A stretch of DNA of 64,000 bases from Romanomermis culicivorax. Its lineage: Eukaryota; Nematoda; Enoplea; Mermithida; Mermithidae. A model generated the notes under the pieces. It was not told where the DNA came from, ran no database searches, and saw only the letters and a list, made by a program, of their open reading frames with translations. The position numbers were made by a program, and so were the translations under genes. Location: assembly GCA_963922205.1 (NCBI GenBank), contig CAWUHX010000023.1, forward strand, positions 1,178,001 to 1,242,000, in the 5' to 3' direction. Below are positions 46,401-56,859 of the stretch, piece by piece (positions within the stretch are counted from its first letter, which is position 1; every line of letters begins with the position of its first letter).

Positions 46401-49400
46401 TTTGCCAACCCTGCACATTGCTCATGTGAGAACAGTGTGAAAAACTAATTAAGTTGGCGCCTAGCGACCAAGCAATACATGTGGAGCTAGAAAATTTTGA
46501 GACAGCCAAAGGTCAGAAAAGTAAAACCACTCATAGGGTCCACAACCACCCCAAGCCATTCCTTCCCATTTTCTTTCCATTCTCTTTCTTTTTCTCTTTT
46601 CCTTCTTTTTCTTCAATTTTCTGGAATTTGTGACAAAATCCCCTGACTTTCCCAGGTTCCCAGGTTTCCCAGAAAAACAAAAAAATCCCCTGACATTCCC
46701 AGGTTTCCCAGGTTGTGTATGAACCCTGAGATTCGCCGTAAATCACATATTGCTACAGTAAAATACTTGGAAGGTTATGATTGTTAACTGTACACTTTTC
46801 GGAACATTTCATTTTCAACCACTTTTTGATATAATTATGGAAAGTACCACAACTTTCCATACAAAAAGTTACAGCACTCCACCTGACATAATGTACATTC
46901 CAACAGTAAGATTTTGAATAAATATGGAGCTGACTCATATATGCACATAGGGGAGGTACCTGAGACCCTGGCCAGAAAAAATCGTCAAAACCCCCCCCCT
47001 AAACTTTTTCCAAGACAGCTTTTTTGATCATTTTTGTGCAGATTTTTTATGGATAACAGGCTTGCAGAACTTTTTTTTTGTTTTTTTGCTCACCCACCTC
47101 CTTATCCTACGGGAAAAATAGTCCATGGACCCTCCCCCTGGAAAATTCTTGCCGTGCATGTCTGAACTGACTGTGTCGAGTTTTACTGCCAGTATACAGA
47201 TCACATAACTTTTTAGGAACTTTGGGTTATAAATTGAATTCAAAAATAAAGTGCAGCGTTTTCCTACAGTAAAACGCCGAGGAGGATACGAAAGTTTACT
47301 GTAGGGTTTTGTAAAAGATTTCTTTTTTGAAACCACCTCGTGATAGAATGACCGGAGAAAAGCTACAGTATCCTGCTAGATAGTTATGCGCATTAACTTA
47401 GTACACACGCGTGTGCAAAATTTAATGTTAAATACATCAATTACTATACGACATTTGAGCAGACCCACAGTAAACACATAACAGGCATTTTGATGTAAAA
47501 ACACGGATTACTGTATTGATGTTGATCAGTTACTAATTCACAAAATAGGATGCAGTGCAGAAATGTATTCATACAGTAAAAAGCTGGGAAGGTTATGAAG
47601 GTTTACTGTAGATATTTCTGAACACACCTCGCTTGAAGCCACTTGAAGTCAAATTTCGAAAATATGTACACAGAAAAAGCTACAGTGTTCTACACAACAT
47701 GATGTATACCTCTACAGTAAGACGGCAGAAAAAAATTAAAGAGACAGTATAAAAATTCAGTAAAAACACATGAATTACTGTATCAGTTTTCAGCAGTCCT
47801 GCAGTAAAATGTCGAGACGGTAAGGTTTACGGCAGATTTTTTGAACATTCCACATTGAGACAACCTTGTGACGACATTTTTACGGTACACTATAAAATAA
47901 TGCCCACTGTATCTTACAGTACTCTACAAAAAAATTTCACCTCGTAAATATTGCACCAGTATGATTATTGATCATCCGTAAAATGAAAACGCCGTCGATT
48001 TTTAAATATTGGAAAATGAAACGTTCAACTTTGGTTTTTTGTTCGTGATAGTCGAACGGTATATCAGCCAAATTTAAATGTTGAACGATGAACCAACGTC
48101 GACAAAAGGGTGCCAACGAAACTATCGTCCAATATAGGAGGCCCAAAACGGAGACCAAAGTTAAAAAATGGTACCAAAACCAAAGGAAGACGAAAATTTT
48201 CTCGTTAAAAATATTTATAACCAAAACGCATTGGATACTATGTTGTTGCATGTGACCCAAAACTCGAGCCTGAAAATCACGTTTGAGGATTACAGGCATA
48301 CATGTAATTGGGGGGGAGTGCTATGGGAACCCCCCCCCAGGATTTTCCAATCCTATGGCTAGCCATATGGTAGCCGTAGGAACCCCCATACTTTTTGTTC
48401 GAAAAATACTGAAAAATGTCAATTTTTGAACAAAAAATGGTCAAAAATGTGAATTTTCTTGGCGGTTCACGCAATGAATACATTTATTCAGTCTTTTTTT
48501 TAAATTACTATTTTTAAACTATTTTTCGGACATTTTTCGTGAAAAAAATCGATTTTTTTGCTTGAGAGACCCCTGCCCCCAAGATTTTGGGAATTACTGA
48601 CCCCCGGCCCAAAAAAAGTCGTCCAACCCCCCCCCCCCAGACCTCGGGGCTCCGTTACATGTACAAACAGGAGCTATGAAAAAAAGATTATTGCAGTATA
48701 CTGTAACAACAGCATCATGACTTCCTACAGCAATCTAGTGTTATGGTTCTGTAACTCAATGAGAGTGATCAGTAGAAGGTACAGTATAAAAGTTTCAAAG
48801 TTAAAGTATTGAATGTCAAACCAATTTTTGATGTCAATGTCAGAGGAGATCTCCAGCAAAAAACTTTCATACTGCAACATTTTAACTGTAACTGTAGTCT
48901 GTTTCTCCCAAATGTCATTTTCCCACTAAGACTTGAGAGCAAGTAGCTTACATTAAGCAATTTGCTAAGGATTACTGTATCAAGACTACGCACAAAATTT
49001 CATTTTGAGTGCTGCTAGTGCAACACCAACTAGAATGCTACTCATTTCATTTCAGTGTAGTATTTGATCATTTTTAATAGAGTAAGTGATTAAATTTGTT
49101 ACTAGACTGATTATTCATCTAAGCATAGCTTTTTGATAATCAAAGTTTTGGAGTAATATACAGCAATTGATGTATTATTCTCTGTGAATATAAAGAGTAT
49201 GGGATTAATGCAGATGAGCACAAAAAAAATTTTCCAGGGAGAGAAGACATGCGGGGCAAGAACGTTCCAAGGAGGAGAGTCCTCGGACTTTTTATCCAGG
49301 AGGTAAATGGGTGGGTGAGCAAAAAAACAAAAAAAAGTTTTGCAAGCATGCTTTTCATACAAAATATGCATAAAATTAGGTATGTCCCAGGCACCGGCAC

Positions 49401-52400
49401 AGGTGTCATGGTATCTGGCAATCGCTGGTGCCACGGGATTTGACACCAGCAATTACTTTGAATGCTACATACATGTTGATGAACATGGATACAAAAAATA
49501 ACAAACTGATGTTTTAATTGATTTATTTGAACCATAATTCATAATTAACTTTCACAATGCTCAAATTTTTGAACAAATACCCTAACATTTCAAGCTTTTT
49601 GGGCAGTAGCCTTAACCTAGATGGTGCCATTTGTACTGAATAAACGTTCACTAGATACAAATGTAAGGGGCACACAAGAATCATGGCCCAAGGTTTACAA
49701 GCAAAATGATATTCATTCTTAATCTTCCAATAGTCCAATGGATTTCTTCAGCAGTTTGCCGATCAACTCCTGTTTTTCATGTTCCATGTCAGCCAACATT
49801 TAGTCAACTAAACACTTTATTCTATCTTTCTGATGATTGTTGCAGAAACTGGGGCTGGTTTCATCAAAGAGACTTAAGCTCCAGCTGAGCTGCAGCTTAA
49901 GCTGTAGCTTAGCTCTATATGCTATAACATTGCCGTTAAGCATACCTGTAAGACCTCCGACCAGTTGGGGGGGGGGGGTAGAAAAAAAGTCGAAATTTTT
50001 CCCAAAGAAGGCCAAAAAACATACACTTTTTGGCAAATGCCGTTAAGGTGTAGCTCAGCTGGAGCTTAACTCATACACACAAAACATATCAAGAAAATTA
50101 AGCTCCAGCTGAGCTGTAGTCTAATTCTGCATGTTATTACATCAACAACACCCGAATTCTAAATGTCAGATTCGGATTCGGATTCGGATTCGGTACTTAC
50201 TAATTTCCTGCATTCGGATTTGGATTCAGAAACTGCATGAAACTGGATTCGTCCCATCTCTAACACCTAGTGCAGGCCACATTTCGCAGCATAGATTCAC
50301 CCTCAAGAAGCAGAACTTGTTCGGCTAACTAATTCACAAATGGAATAGGTCCACATCCTCATTGGCGGCACCTTATTGTCAAGATGAAAATTGGCTGAAT
50401 AGACCCCGGCAGGAACCGTTTCAATCTTATTGATCTACCCCGTGAGAATGGAAGGTTGTGTTTGCCTATGCCAGCTACCCGAGATCTTATCAGTTTGTTG
50501 ACACTAGTAGTTGGAGGTAATAACCACTAGACCAAGACTATCATTTTCTTACTTATCCGCTATTTAGCATCTAATTCATACTCTGTCCTGTCAGCTCTGA
50601 TTTAAACTCGAACAATAAAAGCTGATATTTTCATCCAATTCGGTGGCCTAAAGTGTATGCTTTGGCCAAACTGCTAAGATTTTCCATCAACAGTAATTAG
50701 AGCAATGACGTCGAACATATGCAGTACATAGTGGTGATTAGTTTAAACTCTTTTCAGAGAAATAGCATTCAAAAACAACAGACTATAGTAAAGTAAACCA
50801 GTGCCAACGACTTTTGGAAGTCGAATAAGGTGATCAGAAAAATGTACAGTATGAAAACACAGAGGTTATCATCATACATGTAACGGAGCCCCGAGGTCTG
50901 GGCGGGGGGTTGGATGACTTTTTTTGGGCTGGGGGTCAGTAATTCCCAAAATTTTGGGGGGAGGGGTCTCTCAAGGAAAAAAATCGATTGTTTTTCATGA
51001 AAAAGTCCGAAAAATAGTTTTAAAAATAGTAGTTTTTTCTAAGAAGACCAAAAAAATGTATTATTCATGGCGCGAAGCGCCCAGAAAATTCACATTTTTG
51101 ACCATTTTTTGTTCAAAAATTGACATTTTTCATCAAAAAATTAACATTTTTCAGTATTTTTTCGACCAAAAAGCATAGGGGTTCCCACGGCTACCATATG
51201 GCTAGCCATAGGATTGGAAATACTGGGGGGGGGGGGGGGCGCGATCGCCCAATGGCTAGCCATATGGTCGACGATTTCTGGGGGGGGGTTCCTATAGCAC
51301 TTCCCCCCCAATTACATGTATGGTTATCATGTGACACAGTAAACCAATTTTATCATCGTAAAGAGGAAAAATTAATGTATAATTGATCTTCAGCAGAATC
51401 AATAAATAAAAACTACAGGAATTACGGCATTAAAAGACACCCTGTTGACTTTTTGAACCAGACACACTGTTGATACTAGAAAATTATTTTATACCTGAAA
51501 ATCGCATACCGTAACCCTAGGGAAAAAACCGCACAATTCTGTATCATTGCCGTTTAATATCAATTTTAAAACGTGCCAACCGTAAAATCGATAAGTTTTA
51601 TCGATTAAAGATTCGTTATTATTGTAAATTTCTGGATTTTGATCCTGATTTTGATTAAGATCGAATATTTTTTCGCGTTTTTCCGCCTGGGCGTGGCTAC
51701 CGGAAACGTTTAGTAAATAATTCATGGTAAAAAAATTTAATAAAACGTTGATTAAATATGCAAATTTGACCGTCAAATAGACGAAAGTGACGTAAAAATG
51801 AGACGAAAACGGTAGGCCGGAATTTTTGGCGTGTAAATTTGTTACACGTTTATGAAAACGCATGGCGTTTTCGATATAGATGGAAATTAATTTTATGGTC
51901 GTCGGGCGAACGTCGGGCATGACATTTTTCGGGTCCGAAGCTTGATGGATCATGTGAATCAGCATTATTCCTGAGAAAAAAATTGAACCTTTTGAAAAAT
52001 AATAAACAAAGTGAAAAATGAGCAAAAACAACAAATAAATAGGTAAACATGCACAAAAAATTGAAAAGTAAAAAAACTTTAAGGAAAAAATTGTATAATA
52101 CAAGTCGAATAAATATAAACAAAAATTTCGTGAATAAAAATTATATAAGCAAAACATATTGAAAATAATCAAATATATAAAACAATATGAAAACAAAAAA
52201 AATATACAAACAGAAAACATAGAAAGAAAACAAGAAAAACATAAAAAAAACTCGAGATAGAAAGAAACTAATATAAGGAAAAAAAGCAGACAAAACGTAC
52301 ATAAACAAAGAAACAAAGACAAATACATAAACAGAGAATATATAAAAGTAGTCAAACGAAATATATAAAAATGAAAGGAAAATTACATAAACAAAGAACA

Positions 52401-55400
52401 CTCGAACCGAAACAAATATGGACAAAAAATTAAAAAAGAAAAAAAGCGTAAACGGCATAAAAAAGAGAAAATACAAAAAAATTAAAGGAAAATCATATAC
52501 ATAAACAAAGAAAACTCGAACAGAAGAAATATAAGCAAAAGATTAAAAAAGGAAAAAAGCATAAACAGAATGAAAGAAGAGAAACTAAATAAAAGTAACG
52601 TAAACGAAAAACGTACAGACAAATATGAACAAAATATACTATATAAAAAATCCAAAAAAATGCACGAAAAATATATAAGCGAAAAACAAAGCATACATAA
52701 AAAAACAATACACGAAGAAAAATATGCAAAAAAAAGAAAATAGCAAAAAAAGTTTATAAACAAAAAGGTTGGACAAAAATATATGAAAAAAATTTTGACT
52801 ACATAAACAAAAATTATATGATCAAAATAACTGAAAAATACATAAACAAAAAATATATAAATACAAAAATACAAAAAACAAAATGTATACAAAAAAATAC
52901 ATAAAAAATTAGCAAAAAATTAAAAAGCAACAAATAGAGAAAAGAGACAAATTGCAGAAAACAATATAAACGGACTTGAATAAAAAAACGGATTAACAAA
53001 AATTGAAAGAACAAAAATGCACAGAAAATGAAGAAATTAAAAAAAATGCAGCAAGTCGTAAAAAACTAAAAAACACTAAAAATACGTAAAAAAGAAAAAT
53101 AAAATAAAACATGTATAAAAACTATACGAGTGAACAAACATTCCGGATATATCTTATTGTAGATATTCTACAAAAATATTCACTCTTCCGATGGTCTGTT
53201 GTAATCATGCAGCCACAGTCACGATTCAGCTACCAGTATCTATACAGCCATTTAGTTGATGTAGTTTAATTCACATGCGTGATTCAGCCACCTAGGATTT
53301 TCAAGCCCTGTCTCAATAAGGTTACTTCTATATTTCTTCACAAATTTTTTTCATTTTTATAACTACCAACCGTCTTGCTGAGAAATGGACGATTGTCATT
53401 CAAACTCGGCTAAATTGATATAGTATGTGAAGAAGCCGTGGCTGAAACGATTCAGCAGCTGAAGTGGCTGAAATGACCTGGTGGCTGAATTGAGAGCAAG
53501 TCAATCTTCAAAAATTTACCTACGAGGATACTACTGACTATGTATTGATTCAGCCATCGTGCCAATGCAGCCATCTGTGTTGATTCGACCACCAGCAAAA
53601 TTCAGGCATCGATCCCTTTCAGCCACTGTCTCACTATAGCCATTTTTATTTTACTTGATGGAGAATTCATTTTTTCATTTGAAAATTGGACTATTCCAAT
53701 CTTGTTGGGTACCCTGCTGCTGCCCATTTCCTGATCAGGAAGTCAACATACAAATCAACGATGGGCGACCGGTCGTGTAGACAAATTTGCATAGCTAGGA
53801 AGCGCCAAAGAAAGAAGGAAATAATTATGAAAAATTATTCTTGCTTTTGATTATATTTTTAGTGTTTATGCTGGCGCCCACAAATAAACTTTATCCCATG
53901 CATCTGTCTTTTAATTTGCGTAAAGATTTTAGTGGTCTGTCCACTTTGTTTATTATTATTATTTGTTCAATACAGAGTGCCCCATGGGGAGGGGTATGAG
54001 GGGCGTATTACCCTCACCTAAAGTCCTTAAAATCGATCACTGGCTGTCTAATTTTGAGGCAAAATAACGTGTTTAGTGGACATTTAGGCACACTACCCCC
54101 ACAAATTTTCAAATTCACCCCTACCTAAAAAATCTGACCTTGGGGACCTCTAGTTCAATATATATTTGCGTATTGGGTCGGCGTACTGTAGATACACAAA
54201 GGGCTTCAAGGGTCATTTATACTTGACTTTTTCGGCGGAACGGAACGAAACCGATCTCCAACAGCTTGAAACTTTCCGGCCGAAAATCAACTTTCGATCG
54301 GGAAGGATAACTGCAATTTTCTAGACAATGACCGACGTTAACCACCAACCGAACAGAACGAAAATTTCCCTTTCGTTCGGTAACGTTGTGTCGATTACAT
54401 TCCGTTCCGTTCCGCCAAAAAAAGCAAGTATGAATGACCCTGGCCCAGGCCCAGGCCCAGGCATCGTCTGTTGTCGACGTCACATTGAAGACAGACCTCT
54501 ACAGGGACTCTTCTATACAGTTCCTCCCAGTGGGTATCCATTTTCCTCTGGGAGTCTAGGAGGCCCGCACTGTGAGGGCCCATTACTAGTAAGCATTTGT
54601 TGTTGTTGCCAGATCTGGGCAACTGTTGCACTATATTCGAGGCCTGGCCAAGGAGAAGTTCCAACTAGTTCCCGAACAACCATCTTTCTTTATTCCCAAG
54701 GAAGGACCTGCACAAAAATCCAACAGCGACTGAATCAATAAAAAACCAAGTGAAAAAGCCATGCAGTGGCTGAATCGAGACATAAAAATCACACAAAGCC
54801 AACTTTTAAAAAATATACCTATCTTACCAGACCTGTGCGACAAAATTTTCCACATGTAATACGGTAATTGGAAACTCATGGCCGAAAATAACAGGCACAA
54901 AGGCACCCATTTATAGTAGGAAACTTTGCCCAATTTTTTGTACGTTTCGTGATCTAAATCTAATTCTTGATCGCGCGGAACGTGGTACGTATCTTGAGCC
55001 CAACAAAAATTTTCGACAAACTGGAAAAAGGAACAAAAAAACTAAAAAAAGATTGTTAAGAGTAAAAGAAACGTAGAATGTTGATAGAAAACAGGTACTT
55101 TACACCATACATGTAATTGGGGCAAGTGCTATAGGAACCCCCCTCAGAAATCGTCAATGGCTAACCATTAGGCTACCCCCAGAAGTTTCCAATCCTATGG
55201 CTAGCCATATGGTAGTCACAGGATGGTAAAAAACGTCAATTTTCTCGGTGCTTTCGCCATGTAAACATTTTTTAGATCTTTCTAGACAAAAATTACTATT
55301 TATTGAACTATTTTCGGACTTTTTTCGTGAAAAAATCGATTTGTTTCCACCACACACCCATCCGCCAAAATTCTGGGTAATTAGTGACCCCGGTCTCAAA

Positions 55401-56621
55401 AAGTCGTCCGAATCTCCCGGACCTCGGGGATGTATGCTTTACACAAAAGAGTGTTGACAGTGGGAGATATTTTACGCAAAAAAATGACAGGAAGGAGCTA
55501 CTTTACAGGAAAGCGAATTAACAGAAATAACGTACTTTACAAATAACAGTGTTTACAGTAAGACGGCACTAGAATAACTGTTGGCTGTATTGCAGCACTT
55601 TACGCTATAAAGTGTTGGCCGAAAGGAGGTACTTCACGTACGAGTGTTGATAGTAAGAAACCACTTTACACAAATCAGTTTTGAAACAAAGCAGCTACTT
55701 TACACAAAGTGGTATTGATTGTAAAATAGTACTTTCCGCGAAAAAACGTGGTCACAGTTAGAAGATACTTTACACAAAAGGGTGTTCACAAAACGCACTT
55801 TACGCTCGAGGGACTTGACAGTAACAAGTAAGTTTCCTCGAAGACTGCTCACAAGAAAAAGACATTTTACACAAAATAGCGTTGACTGGTAAAAAAAATT
55901 GTACACAAAGATTGTAGGGCGTGAGAATTACTTTACACAGTACTTAATCATCTTTACACATCCACACCTATTTACAGTAAGATGCAATTTTCGAAGAAGT
56001 ACGAAAAAAGAGTATTGATAGTAAGAAGCTATTTACACAATAGTTGATTACGTTTTCAGATATATGGTCAGATGCAATTTTTAAATATGAGAAGATGATT
56101 TACAGTAGAAAGTTAGTTTACACAATACCTGATTTTTTCAAAGATTTATCTACAGTAAGATATTAGCAAGTATCATTTCTGAAAACTGGCATTTGGAATA
56201 AGTCTTGTTTACTGTAGAAAAACAAGTTTTTTCCTAATAGTAAAAGACATCTACAAAGTCTTGTTTTCCAATGCGAAGTTTGTTGACCGAAAAAATAATC
56301 AATTTTGACACCTACCTACAGTAAAAAACGAATTCTATAAATCTCCGATTCGCAAGTATCATACCCGGAAACACGCGGAGCCTGGTTTACTGTAGAAAAA
56401 AAGAGAATTTCTCCAAATCCCACCTGTTCCCACGACGACGGGTAAATATCGGGCGGCATACATTCGATAGGTTTGCCTCCAAATTGTTTCCAACTGACCA
56501 AAACCGATAAACCGATCAAAATATTGGTCGATAAAGAATAATGTAGCCGATCGACGAAATCGTCATCGGTTCGTCGGTCCAAAAATCGAAAACCGGTCAA
56601 AACCGATATCAAAAAACTCAT
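43177..56621 (-). CDS. Innexin gap-junction protein, five exons, apparently intact
   Basis: Exons 56621-56424, 55020-54828, 51970-51495, 48269-47941 and 43483-43177 join in phase to 500 codons plus TGA. All introns are GT-AG. Membrane helices lie near residues 29-48, 98-120, 175-205 and 310-335, as in the four-pass family. The first loop has KQFGGKPIECMPP with C54 and C72. The YY.WVP signature at TM2 is present (YYKWVP). The second loop has FFPRVTVCDF and QCVLVINIFNEKIF with C286 and C303; C277 is an extra cysteine. The cytoplasmic C-terminus is basic and S-rich. Innexins oligomerise into gap-junction channels between cells. The DDDFVDRLHY start is typical of nematode innexins. The introns (1.4, 2.9, 3.2 and 4.5 kb) are swollen by MITEs, hAT-like elements and simple repeats. 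Confidence 0.93.
43484..44577. other. Innexin intron 4, distal part; TTTACTGTAG-type degenerate repeat
   Basis: AT-rich intron with scattered ctacagta/tttactgta words that become denser towards the hAT-like element. No coding content is supported. Confidence 0.45.
44721..44942 (-). pseudogene. Coiled-coil ORF inside the outer hAT-like element
   Basis: 73 codons, K/E-rich with heptad-like spacing (KLIEIEIKQLQEKKKKIEET). It may be a relic of a transposon or captured host coding exon. No hAT dimerisation motif is visible and no family is assigned. Confidence 0.3.
45135..46413. mobile_element. hAT-like element (inner), nested
   Basis: 1,279 bp with TIRs cagggttggcaa and ttgccaaccctg and a perfect 8-bp duplication cacattgc (45127-45134 and 46414-46421). 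It is non-autonomous, with no transposase frame. It inserted into the outer element, so it is the younger of the two. Confidence 0.88.
46735..47940. repeat. Degenerate (TTTACTGTAG)-type tandem repeats in innexin intron 4
   Basis: Related segments with gaaggttatgaaggtttactgta, ttctgaaca and ctacagtactct recur near 46760, 47275, 47585 and 47815, and once left of the hAT element near 44530. A separate repeat at about 46960-47166 interrupts the series. Confidence 0.55.
46960..47166 (-). repeat. Dispersed repeat (gaattttcca..gggtgggtgagc family), copy
   Basis: Inverted relative to 4845-5095 and 49215-49385. Shared words: gtgcacggcaagaatttt, gggtgggtgag, aaaaaacaaaaaaagtt and caaaatatgcat. Its ends are not defined. 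Confidence 0.55.
47941..48269 (-). CDS. Innexin exon 4
   Basis: Begins after gattttcag with ARVLGHMQQHSIQCVL, covers the end of loop 2, TM4 (FVFLWFWYHFLTLVSVLGLL) and the FILRMI.NH motif. Donor ACGAG|gtgaaa. Confidence 0.9.
48297..48664. mobile_element. MITE, CATACATGTAA family, copy B
   Basis: Starts catacatgtaattggggg and ends ccgttacatgta. The flanks attacagg and aaacagg are only imperfectly matching. It stands just 27 bases upstream (in transcript sense) of the innexin exon 4 acceptor, so it must supply or displace the branch-point region of intron 3. Confidence 0.8.
48665..49214. other. Innexin intron 3: no other feature recognised
   Basis: AT-rich intron with some tacagtat/ctgtaac words. 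No exon-like sequence. Confidence 0.4.
49215..49385 (+). repeat. Dispersed repeat (gaattttcca..gggtgggtgagc family), copy
   Basis: Contains ttttccagggagaga, aaatgggtgggtgagc and caaaatatgcataaaa as in 4845-5095. Frames on either strand are not genes. Confidence 0.55.
49848..50110. repeat. AGCTTAAG-palindrome MITE-like repeat, copy 3
   Basis: Starts ggggctggtttcatcaaag, contains cagctgagctgcagcttaag and ends cagctggagcttaac. A G-run-containing segment in the middle (49960-50045) looks inserted. Confidence 0.5.
50166..50196 (+). repeat. Short GATTCG hexanucleotide repeat
   Basis: About four to five GATTCG/GATTCGG units followed by diverged copies to about 50235. Simple repeat in innexin intron 3. 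Confidence 0.7.
50873..51322. mobile_element. MITE, CATACATGTAA family, copy C
   Basis: 450 bp, termini catacatgtaac and ttacatgtatg, perfect 8-bp duplication gttatcat (50865-50872 and 51323-51330). This is the best-preserved copy and useful as the family reference. It lies about 170 bases downstream (in transcript sense) of the exon 3 donor. Confidence 0.92.
51495..51970 (-). CDS. Innexin exon 3
   Basis: Acceptor ttttctcag, donor TTTCAG|gtataa. It encodes the intracellular loop (DPKNVMPDVRP), TM3 (FYVTFVYLTVKFAYLINVLL) and the start of loop 2 up to FFPRVTVCDFQ. Several upstream in-frame F/Y-rich codons belong to the intron. Confidence 0.9.
51971..53160. repeat. A-rich low-complexity tract in innexin intron 2
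   Basis: Over 1.1 kb of aaaaatatataaacaaaa-like sequence on the plus strand with a loose aaacaaagaaaa rhythm. The long F/Y/L-rich minus-strand frames across it are compositional. Confidence 0.8.
53200..53660. repeat. Degenerate (attcagccac)n minisatellite
   Basis: Words attcagccac, gtggctgaat and cagccatt recur on both strands with irregular spacing. They resume after the LTR remnant at 54722-54780 (gcagtggctgaatcgag), so the LTR inserted into this array. Confidence 0.65.
53703..54720 (-). mobile_element. LTR remnant related to the gypsy LTR, with internal insertion
   Basis: The left end tgttgggtaccctgctgc and the right end aaggaaggacctgcaca match the two LTR ends. aatcaacgatgggcg and gccaaagaaagaagg are shared with 37180-38201. 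It is interrupted by the repeat at 53976-54152. Target duplication not clean. Confidence 0.7.
53976..54152 (+). repeat. Dispersed repeat of the CCCCATGGGGAGGGGTATGA family, copy 3
   Basis: Same orientation as 13898-14085 and inserted in the LTR remnant. It starts gtgccccatggggaggggt and ends ccttggggacctct. Confidence 0.65.
54828..55020 (-). CDS. Innexin exon 2
   Basis: Acceptor ttttttccag, donor GTCTG|gtaaga. It encodes FVENFCWAQDTYHVP (end of loop 1), the YYKWVP signature and TM2 (VPLCLLFSAMSFQLPYYMW). Confidence 0.92.
55106..55436. mobile_element. MITE, CATACATGTAA family, copy D
   Basis: 331 bp, termini catacatgtaattgggg and atgtatg, perfect 8-bp duplication ctttacac (55098-55105 and 55437-55444). 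Inserted in innexin intron 1. Confidence 0.88.
55445..56130. repeat. Degenerate ~50-bp repeat (tactttacacaaaa..gtgttgacagta)
   Basis: About a dozen diverged copies of the words actttacacaaa and gtgttgacagtaagaagc. The copy D MITE landed in its left end (ctttacac). Confidence 0.7.
56424..56621 (-). CDS. Innexin exon 1 with start codon
   Basis: ATG at 56621. MSFLISVLTGFRFLDRRTDD and the following FVDRLHY, TM1 and KQFGGKPIEC are all in place. Donor GAACAG|gtggga in phase 0. Start chosen because it gives the family-typical distance (~20 residues) to the DDD.DRL motif. Confidence 0.9.
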
Positions 56622-56859
56622 TTTTCGCCCGGTTTTTTTCTCACCACGTTATTTTATGGTTGCATTTTAATAAAATTTATCTTTAGAATCGTGAGAAAAT
56701 ACTACAAAGCGAGAAACCGCAAAATTTCTATTGCTAGTTTGGCTTGCGAACGCTAGCTTCGTTTGGGAAAAGAAGAATGAACGACGACATTTGGCCTGAA
56801 AATGAACGTTTATTTGGCGGACTATAGAGCTAAAACTAGACTTCGCAAGGACACGAATA

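Larger units (their letters stand above)
44578..46728. mobile_element. hAT-like element (outer) in innexin intron 4
   Basis: Ends cagggttcatacaca and tgtgtatgaaccctg are inverted repeats of about 14 bp starting CAGGG, as in hAT transposons. The flanking direct repeat is agattc (6 bp; the full 8 bp are not conserved). Subterminal words cccctgactttcccagg lie at both ends. It hosts a second hAT-like element (45135-46413), leaving ~0.9 kb of its own sequence. No transposase domain is seen. Confidence 0.75.

Noticed and set aside
50160-50235. ATTCGG repeat as a telomere-like tract
   Set aside because: Only a few imperfect units, internal to an intron and unlike the nematode TTAGGC telomere repeat.
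51489-52892. Long minus-strand ORFs rich in F, Y, L and I
   Set aside because: They read through an A-rich intronic tract. Only the stretch 51495-51970 is a real innexin exon. The rest is compositional.
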